Assembly (NCBI GenBank): GCA_964509075.1
Contig: CAZDWC010000003.1
Coordinates: forward strand, 124,001-188,000
Direction: 5' to 3'
Length of the DNA: 64,000 nucleotides
Source of the DNA: UBA7239 sp964509075
GTDB taxonomy: Bacteria > Pseudomonadota > Gammaproteobacteria > Pseudomonadales > UBA7239
Shown here: positions 8,703 through 17,524 of the stretch, in pieces
Numbering within the stretch: the stretch's first letter is position 1
Layout of the letters: each line of letters begins with the position of its first letter
Notes under the pieces: model-generated
Told to the model about the DNA's origin: nothing
The model's input: the letters and a program-made list of their open reading frames with translations, nothing else
Database searches by the model: none
Position numbers and translations under genes: made by a program

Positions 8703-9734
8703 GTGAAAATAAGAAGACTGGCGCTGGATGTGGAGTTGACCAACCGTTGCAATGCGTTGTGCAACTTCTGTCCGCGCGACAAGACGCCCGAGCAGGGTTT
8801 TATGAGTGATGAGATTTTTCGTCAGGCAGTCAGTCGTGCGGAAGAGGCGGGCGTGGAGGTGATGCTGACCGGACAGGGTGAATCCCTGATCCATCCGCGC
8901 TTTGATGCGTGTATAGATTACCTTGCCGGCCGGAAAGTGCCGTTTGCACTGACCACCAATGCAGCATTGCTGACGCCCGAACGCTCGGCTTTTCTGCTTG
9001 ATCGCGGTATCCGTCGTGTGACATTCAGCGTCAGCGATCTGGGTGAGGACTACGAGGAAGTCTACAACCTTGACGTCGAGCAGATGCATCGCCATGTCGA
9101 TGCTTTCATGGCACAAAACGCCGCGAGAGAAGAAAGCAGTCGTGCAGAAGTCTGGATCAGCGTCGTGGAGCACGACATTAATCGAGACAAGATCCCTCTC
9201 ATGCGTGAATACTGGGAATCCAGGGCGGTGACAGGCGTACATGTGTATCGCCAGATCACGCGTGGTGGTGCCTGTGAGACGGGGCACTATTTTTTGCGTA
9301 GTAACCGGTTTGTCGAAGAGGCCGAAAAGCTGTTGGCGGAAAAGGGTGTTTCAACGCTTTGTCATCTGGCGTTTGTTGCTCCCTTTGTCGGATGGAACGG
9401 CAATTACTATATTTGCTGCAGCGATTATGAAAAGGTTGAGCCGCTTGGTACGGTATTCGATTACAGTATTGATACTTTGGATACTGTGAAAATGCGGAGT
9501 ATTGCTCGCGGAAATCGTGCATGCCAGAGGTGTAACTATGACCCTGTTAACCTGGTTCGTGAGGCGATGTTCGAGGTTGAGCAGGGTGAGCTGCCAAAGT
9601 CTCGAATAGCTAATCGTATTGCAATCATGAAGCGTGACCAGGAGCAATATCCCGATTTGTATGCTGTGCAAGACTGGCGAGCAGATCTGCTGGCAGATGA
9701 TTTGTCGGGTGATGTTATTGCTGTCGGTCATTAA
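8703..9734 (+). CDS. radical SAM protein with SPASM-like auxiliary cluster domain
   Basis: A 343-residue radical SAM enzyme. The cluster motif CNALCNFC (Cx3Cx2C) begins near residue 16, followed by a TIM-barrel pattern with GQGESLIHP near residue 58, the usual SAM-binding GGE-like element. The C-terminal third carries five cysteines (CHLAF, CC, CQRC) around GWNGNYYICCSDY, a SPASM-type arrangement that binds extra iron-sulfur clusters. Such enzymes modify peptides, cofactors or sugars; no precursor peptide is visible here. GTG at 8703 is the start. It heads a compact run with a PhyH dioxygenase 19 bases downstream and an ABM-like gene next, suggesting a shared oxidative pathway whose substrate is unknown. 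Confidence 0.85.
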   Translation: MKIRRLALDVELTNRCNALCNFCPRDKTPEQGFMSDEIFRQAVSRAEEAGVEVMLTGQGESLIHPRFDACIDYLAGRKVPFALTTNAALLTPERSAFLLDRGIRRVTFSVSDLGEDYEEVYNLDVEQMHRHVDAFMAQNAAREESSRAEVWISVVEHDINRDKIPLMREYWESRAVTGVHVYRQITRGGACETGHYFLRSNRFVEEAEKLLAEKGVSTLCHLAFVAPFVGWNGNYYICCSDYEKVEPLGTVFDYSIDTLDTVKMRSIARGNRACQRCNYDPVNLVREAMFEVEQGELPKSRIANRIAIMKRDQEQYPDLYAVQDWRADLLADDLSGDVIAVGH

Positions 9735-9753
9735 TGAGTCGCGGAGCTTGATT

Positions 9754-10569
9754 GTGCAGTTGACGAAACAACAATTGAATTTCTTTGATACTTTCGGTTA
9801 CCTGAAGTTCGAAGGTTTGTTTGCTGACGATATTGCTCGGATAGAGGCAGCTTTTGCCGAGACGATAAGCTGCTACGAGGCGGAGATGTGGGACTGGCAG
9901 CACCGTGCGCACTATGAGCAGCAGCGACGTTTTTTACCTCAATTTATTGATAGGCACCCTTATTTAAGTGGATTGATTGATGATCCGCGCATCCACGGAA
10001 TACTTGCATCCCTTTTGGGTGAGGATTTCAGCTATCGCGGCAGTGATGCGAACTTGTTCAATTGTTCTACCTGTTGGCATTCCGATACTTACGGCGCGTT
10101 ATTCAAGTATCGCAATGTGAAAATCGCCTTTTATCTCGATGACCTGGCTGCGGACAGCGGGTGTTTTCGTGTCATTCCGGGCAGCCAGCATTTTGGTGAC
10201 AAATTCTCGAACAAACTGCAATCCTATCTTGGCAAGAGCGACAGTTTTCTGGATGGCATGGGTTTGCAGGATCATGAGGTGCCATGCCAGGTTATTCCGA
10301 CAAAGCCGGGCGATATGCTGGTTTTCGATTTCAGGGTAAAGCATGCGACATGCTTTGGTAGTGATCGTTTGCGACGCATGTTTACTATCTGTGCGGCAGA
10401 AACAGTGCAGGAGCAGGATATTCCGGACCTGCGTCGTCTGATTTCTGAAAGTGCCAAACATGGTTTTACCCGTTATTATGGCGAGCAGATGGTGCGAACG
10501 GCTTCGCCGGAGCGCATGCTGCATCTGCAGCAATGTCTTGATAATGAAGATGCCTTGGCGGGTGTCTGA
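9754..10569 (+). CDS. phytanoyl-CoA dioxygenase (PhyH) family oxygenase
   Basis: A 271-residue Fe(II)/2-oxoglutarate oxygenase. The iron-binding HxD is in CWHSDTYGA, the distal His in FRVKHATCF, and an Arg follows shortly after (RLRRMF). PhyH hallmarks are YLDDLAADSGCFRVIPGSQH and KPGDMLVFDFR. I chose GTG 9754, preceded by GGAG seven bases away; the longer frame overlaps the radical SAM gene by 100 bases and is unlikely. PhyH enzymes hydroxylate lipids, terpenoids and peptides, so the substrate cannot be named. It lies between the radical SAM and ABM-like genes in what appears to be one transcript. Confidence 0.85.
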   Translation: MQLTKQQLNFFDTFGYLKFEGLFADDIARIEAAFAETISCYEAEMWDWQHRAHYEQQRRFLPQFIDRHPYLSGLIDDPRIHGILASLLGEDFSYRGSDANLFNCSTCWHSDTYGALFKYRNVKIAFYLDDLAADSGCFRVIPGSQHFGDKFSNKLQSYLGKSDSFLDGMGLQDHEVPCQVIPTKPGDMLVFDFRVKHATCFGSDRLRRMFTICAAETVQEQDIPDLRRLISESAKHGFTRYYGEQMVRTASPERMLHLQQCLDNEDALAGV

Positions 10570-10596
10570 TACGCGTTCGTGAGAGTTGGGGTTTAT

Positions 10597-10893
10597 ATGT
10601 CAAAAGGTATGGTCACCGTTATAGATAAAATTTCGTTGCGTGCAGGCAAGCGTGACGAGGTGAAAAAAATCTATGATGACTGGTGTGTTTTCATTGCCCA
10701 GATGCCAGGTTACGCCAGTATTGAGATGTTGTGTTTGACAGATGAGCGTATTGTCTGGGTGGAAAAATGGAATAGCAAGGAAACGCTGGATGCTTTCCAT
10801 ATGGAGCACATGACGCTTTCTGATTTCAGTATTCGCATGCTCGAGTGCGCAAAAACAGTGCATGAGCGGGTGGCGTATCAAGAGCTGAAATAA
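10597..10893 (+). CDS. ABM-like (antibiotic biosynthesis monooxygenase fold) small protein
   Basis: A 98-residue protein with the dimeric alpha/beta-barrel pattern of ABM/quinol-monooxygenase relatives: an initial strand MVTVIDKISLRAG, a helix KRDEVKKIYDDW, a strand YASIEMLC, then VWVEKWNSKETLDAFHME, the segment most typical of the family (W.s..al..H). ABM proteins oxidise aromatic polyketides or quinols without cofactors, though many have no known role. ATG 10597 is chosen; an in-frame GTG at 10579 has no better support. It lies 27 bases after the PhyH gene and 22 before hrpA. Confidence 0.65.
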   Translation: MSKGMVTVIDKISLRAGKRDEVKKIYDDWCVFIAQMPGYASIEMLCLTDERIVWVEKWNSKETLDAFHMEHMTLSDFSIRMLECAKTVHERVAYQELK

Positions 10894-10915
10894 ATGCTTT
10901 TCAAGGAATAGGCCT

Positions 10916-13900
10916 GTGTCTGTCATGCCGGTCATTCAGTATCCGGCAGGTTTGCCCGTTGTTGAGCGCCGACATGAAATTGCCGAGCTTGTTCAGCGAA
11001 ATCAGGTGGTCATTGTCGCGGGTGAAACCGGTTCCGGTAAAACTACACAGTTGCCCAAGATCTGTCTGGAGCTCGGTCGCGGCCAGAGCGGTATTATTGG
11101 TCATACCCAGCCGAGGCGTTTGGCCGCGCGCACGGTGGCGACGCGCATTGCGCAGGAGCTGAATGAGCCGCTTGGGCGGACGGTGGGCTGTCAGGTGCGT
11201 TTTCACGATGACAGCAGTGAGCATACGCGCATCAAATTGATGACAGATGGTATCCTGCTGGCGGAAATCCAGCGCGATCGTCTGCTGAAAAAATATGACA
11301 CGCTGATCATAGATGAGGCGCACGAGCGTTCGCTGAATATTGATTTTCTGTTGGGCTACATCAAGCGCTTGTTGCTGCAGCGCCCTGACCTGAAAGTTAT
11401 CATTACTTCTGCCACCATTGATGTTGCTCGTTTCTCGCAGCATTTTTGTGATGCGGATGGGCGAAATGCTCCAGTTATTACAGTGGAAGGGCGCACCTAC
11501 CCTGTTGATGTTGTCTATCTGCCTCCCGATGAAATGCCGCAGAAGCCGCAGGATATAGCCGAGAGTGTTGAGCAAGGGTTGCTCTATTTGCTGGAAGGCG
11601 AAAAAGCGCGTGCAGTGCGCGGTGGTGATGTGCTGGTGTTTCTGTCGGGTGAGCGAGATATTCTGGAAACGGCTCGCTATTTGCGTAAACAACAAGCGTT
11701 CAATGCCACAATCAAGCATTGCGAGGTGGTGCCGCTGTATGCGCGTTTGACTCTGAAGGAGCAGCAGAAAATTTTCACACCGCACACCGGCAGGCGTATT
11801 GTGCTTGCCACCAATGTGGCAGAGACGTCACTCACTGTGCCAGGTATACGCTATGTGATTGATGCCGGTGATGCGCGTATCAGTCGTTACAGTCATCGCA
11901 CACGCGTGCAGCGTTTGCCGATTGAATCCATTTCACAAGCCAGTGCCAACCAGCGCGCTGGCCGTTGCGGGCGATTGGAGGCCGGCATCTGTGTTCGTCT
12001 CTACAGTGAACAGGATTTCCTGTCCCGCCCGGCTTTTACCGACCCGGAAATCCGTCGCACCAATCTGGCGTCGGTCATTTTGCAGATGTTGCAATTGCGT
12101 CTTGGCAAGATGGAAGACTTTCCCTTTCTTGATATGCCTGATTCGCGTCATGTCAATGAAGGCTACAGTTTGCTCGAAGAATTGTGTGCGGTGGACAGGC
12201 AGCGCCAGATCACAGCGCGCGGCCGCGATATCGCGCGCTTGCCGCTGGATCCGCGTCTGGGTGCTATGTTGGTCGAGTCGCAACAAAAGCGCTGTTTGCG
12301 TGAGGTGTTGATAATTGCCAGTGCGCTCAGCGTACAGGATCCGCGCGACCGACCGGTTGATAAAAAACAGGCAGCGGATGAAAAGCACAAGCAGTGGGCA
12401 GACGATCGCTCTGATTTCGTCAGTTACCTCAAATTATGGTCGGATTTTGAAAGTCAGCGGCAACTGCTGTCACAAAATGCCCTGCGCAAATATTGCGAGC
12501 AGAACTTTCTGTCATGGCAGCGCATGCGCGAATGGCGTGACATTCATCACCAGTTGCATGTGGCTTGTCAGGAGCGTGGCTGGAAGGAAAATCAGGAATT
12601 GCTGGATTACAGCAGCTTGTCGCCTGCGGTTTATGCCAATTTGCACCAGTCATTGCTGGTAGGTTTATTGTCGAACATTGCACTGCGTCAGGAAGATCGT
12701 GAATATCTCGGCTGTCGTCAGCGCAAGTTGCGCGTTTTTCCCGGTTCTGCGCAGGCAAAAAAATCACCGCGCTGGATTGCAGCGGCGAGCCTGATCGAAA
12801 CGGCACAATTGTTTGCGCACGGCGTGGCGATGATAGAGGCACAGTGGGTGGTACCGCTAGCCAGGCACCTGATTCAGCGTGATTACTTCGAGCCGTTCTG
12901 GGATGAAGCGCGCGGTATGCCTATGATCCACCAGCGTATCAGCCTTTACGGCTTGGTGTTGGTCGAGAAATCCAGAGTGTTTTATGGCGACATCGATCGT
13001 GAGCAGGCTCGCGAGTTGATGATACGTGAAGCCCTGGTTGCCGGCCATTACAAGGGGCGCGCGGATTTTCTGGCGCGCAATCAGGCGTTGATTGCAAAAG
13101 TGCAGGATGTGGAGGCGCGTATCCGTCGCCGTGACTTGCTGGTGGATGATAGTGCTCTGTTTGCCTTTTACGCGGCACGCATTCCAGAAGATGTGGTAAC
13201 CGTTCGTGAACTTGATGGCTGGTACGCCAAGGCGAGGCAGCAGGATCCGCAATTATTGCTCTTGCGTGAGGCGGATGTGCTGGTGCGCGATCCCGGTGAT
13301 GAAACCGTGGTGCAGTTTCCTGATCATCTGGATTGCAGCGGTAATGCATTGAAATTGATATACAGCTTTGATCCTGGGCATGCGCAGGATGGCGTGACGC
13401 TGCAAGTGCCGCTGGTGCTGTTGAATCAGATTCCTGCGGAAAAATTGAGCTGGCTGGTGCCGGGTTTGCTGGCAGACAAGGTGCAGGCATTGTTACGTGG
13501 CCTGCCGAAGAGTTTGCGCAAGACACTGGTGCCGTTGCCGAATACTGCTGAGCGTATGGCTGCGCTGTTGATGCAGTTGCCGCAAAAAGATAAATCTCTG
13601 CTGGATGCCATGGTGGAATGCCTCTTTCGCTATTATGGTTTGCGCGTGCCGGTGAGCGATTTCGATGAATCGCTGCTGGATTCCTTTTATCGCATGAATG
13701 TCCAGGTGCTGGGCGAGCGCGACCAGGTGTTGGCGCAGGGGCGTGATCTGGCATTACTGCGTGCAGAGTTTGCGACCCAGGCACGTGAAGTTGTGCGTGA
13801 AGCGGCACAGGCGGATTTTTCACGCAATGGTATACGAAGTTGGGATTTTCCTGATCTTGTCGACAATTTGCCACAGCAGCGCGGTGATATGCGTGTGCTG

Positions 13901-14689
13901 GCTTTCCCTGCTTTGCGCGACGCCGGCGACAGTGTGGATCTCACTCTGTATGACACCAAAAAACAAGCGGAGCGAGAACACCGGAGAGGTCTTGTGCGTC
14001 TCGCTGTGTTATCACTGCCGCAGCAAGTAAAATATTTGCAGAAAGAATTATTGCGCGATAACCGTGTGCGTCTGGCGCTGGCAGGATTTGGCTCGGCAAG
14101 TGAATTGATGGGTGACTTGATCGATGCTGCATTTGCACAGGCATTTTTTGCCAGTGGTGACTTTCCGCGTAGCAAGGCTGCATTTGAACAGCGTCTTGCG
14201 GCATTGAAATCGCAGCTCTCGGTGACAGCTCAGCAACTGGACAGGGTGTTGTCTCAGGCTGTATTGCAGGCACAGGCAATTCGTCAGCAACTCGAATTGC
14301 TGCGGGCGCCTGAAGCCAGAATGACGGTTGAGGATATCCAGTCGCAACTCTCTCGGTTATGGTTTTCCGGATTCCTGCGCGAGACACCTTGTGAGCAGTT
14401 GCTGCAGTACGCTCGCTATATGGAGGCACTGCAGAAACGTCTGGAAAAATTGCGCGGTGGTGTGCCGCGCGACCAGCAGGCTGTAGCGCAGCTGCAGCGT
14501 TACTGGAAGCCGGTGTTGCAATGGCTGGAAAAGAACCCGCTGGTAGAGTTGTCTGAACCGCAGCAGGCTTTGCGTTGGTTGTTGGAGGAATGGCGCATCG
14601 CTTTATTTGCGCAGCCGATGAAAACCCTGCTGCCGGTTTCCGAGAAGCGTGTTGCCGAAGTTTTCTCGAAGATACGGTTGAAAGATTGA
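10916..14689 (+). CDS. hrpA: ATP-dependent RNA helicase HrpA
   Basis: Large DEAH-box helicase of 1257 residues. Seen in order: motif I GETGSGKTTQLPK near residue 40, motif II DEAHERSLN near 140, motif III SAT, the helicase C domain with QRAGRCGR near 345, the HA2/OB region, and the long C-terminal DUF3418 region typical of HrpA. Compared with the Escherichia coli protein the segment before motif I appears some tens of residues shorter, since the GTG start directly follows the upstream gene. HrpA acts in mRNA processing and rescue of stalled ribosomes in Escherichia coli. Here it is embedded between enzymes of apparently unrelated function with gaps of only 22 and 21 bases. Confidence 0.96.
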   Translation: MSVMPVIQYPAGLPVVERRHEIAELVQRNQVVIVAGETGSGKTTQLPKICLELGRGQSGIIGHTQPRRLAARTVATRIAQELNEPLGRTVGCQVRFHDDSSEHTRIKLMTDGILLAEIQRDRLLKKYDTLIIDEAHERSLNIDFLLGYIKRLLLQRPDLKVIITSATIDVARFSQHFCDADGRNAPVITVEGRTYPVDVVYLPPDEMPQKPQDIAESVEQGLLYLLEGEKARAVRGGDVLVFLSGERDILETARYLRKQQAFNATIKHCEVVPLYARLTLKEQQKIFTPHTGRRIVLATNVAETSLTVPGIRYVIDAGDARISRYSHRTRVQRLPIESISQASANQRAGRCGRLEAGICVRLYSEQDFLSRPAFTDPEIRRTNLASVILQMLQLRLGKMEDFPFLDMPDSRHVNEGYSLLEELCAVDRQRQITARGRDIARLPLDPRLGAMLVESQQKRCLREVLIIASALSVQDPRDRPVDKKQAADEKHKQWADDRSDFVSYLKLWSDFESQRQLLSQNALRKYCEQNFLSWQRMREWRDIHHQLHVACQERGWKENQELLDYSSLSPAVYANLHQSLLVGLLSNIALRQEDREYLGCRQRKLRVFPGSAQAKKSPRWIAAASLIETAQLFAHGVAMIEAQWVVPLARHLIQRDYFEPFWDEARGMPMIHQRISLYGLVLVEKSRVFYGDIDREQARELMIREALVAGHYKGRADFLARNQALIAKVQDVEARIRRRDLLVDDSALFAFYAARIPEDVVTVRELDGWYAKARQQDPQLLLLREADVLVRDPGDETVVQFPDHLDCSGNALKLIYSFDPGHAQDGVTLQVPLVLLNQIPAEKLSWLVPGLLADKVQALLRGLPKSLRKTLVPLPNTAERMAALLMQLPQKDKSLLDAMVECLFRYYGLRVPVSDFDESLLDSFYRMNVQVLGERDQVLAQGRDLALLRAEFATQAREVVREAAQADFSRNGIRSWDFPDLVDNLPQQRGDMRVLAFPALRDAGDSVDLTLYDTKKQAEREHRRGLVRLAVLSLPQQVKYLQKELLRDNRVRLALAGFGSASELMGDLIDAAFAQAFFASGDFPRSKAAFEQRLAALKSQLSVTAQQLDRVLSQAVLQAQAIRQQLELLRAPEARMTVEDIQSQLSRLWFSGFLRETPCEQLLQYARYMEALQKRLEKLRGGVPRDQQAVAQLQRYWKPVLQWLEKNPLVELSEPQQALRWLLEEWRIALFAQPMKTLLPVSEKRVAEVFSKIRLKD

Positions 14690-14710
14690 TATTCCTTGCA
14701 GGAGTGATAG

Positions 14711-16345
14711 GTGGAATTGTTAATTGGGATGACGTTATTTTTTCTTCCTTTATTGCCGGCTGCGTTCGGTATGGAAGTCGCCCTTTTCTTTCTGCCGCGT
14801 TACCGGAGGGCGATTTTGTATTCGCTGCCCATGGCGGCGGCCATGAGTGCTGCAGTCATTGTCGTCTGGATGATGTTTCAGCGAGTAGGTTTTGCTTATG
14901 AGCTGGAGTGGATAGAAGGGGGTATTCTCCAGCAGGTCGTGCGCATTCTAGACGGTCATGCTCCCTATGCAAAACCCGGTTTTGAATATGTGCCCGCATT
15001 GTATGCGCCGCTTTACTACTACTTGTCCGCCGCTATGACCTTTGTTCTTGGTGTGGGTCTGCCTGCATTGCGTGCCGTTTCAGTATTGGCAAGTGCGCTG
15101 ACCGGTGTGGCAATTGCATTGTCTGTTTGGCAGGTAACGAAATCCGGTTTGGCGGCCTTGCTGGGTTTTCTGGCTTATTGCGCCATGTACAAGTTTTCTC
15201 TCTATTGGTTCGATGTTGCCAGGGTGGATAACGTTTGGACGATGTGGCTGGCATTTACGGTTGCGCTTTTGTTGCGTTATCAAATGATCATCTCAATGCG
15301 CGTACTCTTTCTGGCTGCTATTTGTTTTGCGCTGGCGGTAATGTCCAAGCAGGCTTCTTTTTTTCTTGCGCCTTTTTTGTTTCTGGTTATCTGGCTGTGG
15401 AGTGGTTTGCGCTTCGCGTGGGTATTTGCTGTCATGGCTGCAGTGGTGGTTTTGGTGCTATCTGCTTTTTTCCAGTGGCATTCCGATGGTTGGTTTTTTT
15501 ACTTCACGATGCAGATGGCGCCGCATCATGGTTTAAAAAAGGATTTTCTCTGGATATTTCTGTTGGGTGACGTCATTGCCAATGTTTTGTTCGTTGCTGC
15601 TTTCAGTTTGCTGTTTATCAAGGTTGTGAGTGGCGATGCAAGGGTGCGAAGCGGCTGGCTGGTGCTGTTGTCAGGTTTCGGTGCAATGGCGTTTGTGTCG
15701 CGCAAGTATCCGGGTGGTGAGAGCAATGTGCTGATGCCATTTTTTATGTTGCTAATAATTATGGCAGTGAGCTACTTCTCGCTTATGGTCGAGCGGTATA
15801 GGTACTCGCGTAATCGACTTCTGAGCTTCTTGTCAGTGCTGCTGGCCTTCAACTTTTACCATGGCTGGGTGGTGGGAGCTGCTGAGTACCATGTTCCTGC
15901 GCGCCGTGCCGGTGGCGATGATGCTGTAGGCGATGCATTGGTAAAAAAGATTTCGCAAGTGCCGGGGCGGGTGTGTGTCACTATGCATGGTTATTTGGGT
16001 TATCTGGCAGGTAAGGGTTTTTGCTCACACCGGTTGCTATTGCAGGACGTCATGATGGCGGGAAACTCTGAGTTGATTGACTCAATACGGGCAGAAGCTC
16101 GTGAAAAAATCATGGCTGGGTACTACGATGTTATCGTTATCGATGAATTCGCTGAGATTAACAGTCTGGGTGTCGATATAAAGGAAATTCCCTACACCAT
16201 GACCTTGCTGGAGAATAGTACTGAGTATCCTCAGTATGAGTTTTATCCTATCGTGAGTGGTACCAAGCCTATGTATTGGTTGGAATATAACGGCATTGGA
16301 TTTGTTGATAACAGCAAAAGGATAGAATCCAGTTCCTCGAAGTAA
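14711..16345 (+). CDS. GT-C-type polytopic membrane glycosyltransferase (ArnT/PMT-like)
   Basis: A 544-residue inner membrane protein with about ten or more hydrophobic segments and a soluble C-terminal tail. The first outer loop carries acidic residues after helix two (ELEWIEGGI...ILDGHAPY), the position of the catalytic acid in dolichyl/undecaprenyl-phosphate-sugar-dependent GT-C enzymes, and later loops contain FDVARVDNVW. Relatives transfer sugars from polyprenyl phosphate to lipids, polysaccharides or proteins. GTG 14711 follows AGGAGTGATAG. It has many T-rich codons and lower GC than hrpA, partly from its hydrophobicity. The acceptor is unknown. No terminator is evident after it. Confidence 0.7.
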   Translation: MELLIGMTLFFLPLLPAAFGMEVALFFLPRYRRAILYSLPMAAAMSAAVIVVWMMFQRVGFAYELEWIEGGILQQVVRILDGHAPYAKPGFEYVPALYAPLYYYLSAAMTFVLGVGLPALRAVSVLASALTGVAIALSVWQVTKSGLAALLGFLAYCAMYKFSLYWFDVARVDNVWTMWLAFTVALLLRYQMIISMRVLFLAAICFALAVMSKQASFFLAPFLFLVIWLWSGLRFAWVFAVMAAVVVLVLSAFFQWHSDGWFFYFTMQMAPHHGLKKDFLWIFLLGDVIANVLFVAAFSLLFIKVVSGDARVRSGWLVLLSGFGAMAFVSRKYPGGESNVLMPFFMLLIIMAVSYFSLMVERYRYSRNRLLSFLSVLLAFNFYHGWVVGAAEYHVPARRAGGDDAVGDALVKKISQVPGRVCVTMHGYLGYLAGKGFCSHRLLLQDVMMAGNSELIDSIRAEAREKIMAGYYDVIVIDEFAEINSLGVDIKEIPYTMTLLENSTEYPQYEFYPIVSGTKPMYWLEYNGIGFVDNSKRIESSSSK

Positions 16346-16372
16346 AAAAGCAAATATTTGATCGGGTCTGGT

Positions 16373-17500
16373 TCAAATTAGTAGCTGTTCAAGAATTTTT
16401 TCATAAATTCGGGACAGTTGATCCAGTTCACCGATGTGTGTGTTTTCATCTACCTTGTGGATAGTGGCATTCACCGGGCCGAGTTCTACCACTTGGGCGC
16501 CAGTCGGTGCAATGAAGCGTCCGTCCGAGGTGCCGCCCGCTGTGGAGAGTTCGGTGTCAATACCGCTGACTTCACGAATAGCTGCAACCGTGGCATTCAC
16601 CAGAGCGCCGCAGTCGGTGAGAAAGGGCTGCCCGCTCAATGCCCATTCGATGCTGTAGTCCAGAGCATGTTTCTGCAGGATGGCTTCGGTGCGCTCGCGC
16701 AGCACTTGCTCCGTTACTTCAGTGGAGAAGCGGAAATTGAACAGTATCTCCAATGTGCCAGGAATGACATTGGTGGTGCCGCTGCCGGCGTGGATGTTGG
16801 AGATCTGGAAACTGGTGGCAGGAAAGAAAGCATTGCCGCTGTCCCACACTTCGGCGGCGAGTTCTGCCAGTGCCGGTGCAGCATCGTGGATGGGATTGCG
16901 CGCGAGATGCGGGTAAGCCACATGGCCTTGCACACCGTTGACGATGAGTCTGGCGCCGAGTGAGCCGCGCCGTCCGTTCTTGATCACGTCGCCGGTAACT
17001 TTGCTGCTGGACGGTTCACCGACCAGGCACCAGTCGATCAATGTATTTTCTTTTTGCAGCTGCTCGACTACTTTCACAGTGCCGTCGATGGCAATCCCTT
17101 CTTCATCGCTGGTGATCAGGAAGGCAATGCGGCCTTTGTGATCGGGATTCGCAGTCACAAAACGTTCGCACGCGGTAATCATGGCAGCGAGACTGCCTTT
17201 CATGTCGGCAGCGCCACGCCCGTAAAGATAATCGCCCTTCACGGTTGCCTTGAACGGTGCGCTGTGCCAGTGCTGTTCGTTGCCGCTGGGGACGACATCT
17301 GTGTGGCCGGCGAAACAGAAAATCGGTCCTTCTGTTCCATGCGTGGCCCAGAAATTTTTTACATCGCCGAAAGGCATTTCGCGACAGGTAAAGCCGAGAG
17401 CGGACAAACGCTGCATCATGATCTGCTGACAGTCGGCATCGTGCGGTGTTACAGAGGCTTGCTCAATTAGCTGGCAGGTGAGGGTGAGTGTCGGTGTCAT
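16373..17500 (-). CDS. dapE: succinyl-diaminopimelate desuccinylase
   Basis: Zinc peptidase-like hydrolase of lysine and peptidoglycan precursor synthesis, releasing LL-diaminopimelate. Metal and catalytic motifs are seen: GHTDVVPSG near residue 67, YGRGAADMKGS near 94, SDEEGIAIDGT near 132 (catalytic Glu pair) and the distal His in NATIHKVDE. Length 375 is normal. It lies 24 bases after dapD on the same strand, forming a dapD-dapE unit. Confidence 0.97.
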   Translation of the reverse strand: MTPTLTLTCQLIEQASVTPHDADCQQIMMQRLSALGFTCREMPFGDVKNFWATHGTEGPIFCFAGHTDVVPSGNEQHWHSAPFKATVKGDYLYGRGAADMKGSLAAMITACERFVTANPDHKGRIAFLITSDEEGIAIDGTVKVVEQLQKENTLIDWCLVGEPSSSKVTGDVIKNGRRGSLGARLIVNGVQGHVAYPHLARNPIHDAAPALAELAAEVWDSGNAFFPATSFQISNIHAGSGTTNVIPGTLEILFNFRFSTEVTEQVLRERTEAILQKHALDYSIEWALSGQPFLTDCGALVNATVAAIREVSGIDTELSTAGGTSDGRFIAPTGAQVVELGPVNATIHKVDENTHIGELDQLSRIYEKILEQLLI

Positions 17501-17524
17501 CGGTTTTGTGTGCTCGTTCGCGAA

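Noticed and set aside
7878..9287. 469-residue open frame on the minus strand across trpS and the radical SAM gene
   Set aside because: It is antisense to two well-supported genes and its translation is His/Arg/Gln-rich without any recognisable domain; codon bias of the plus-strand genes explains the lack of stops.
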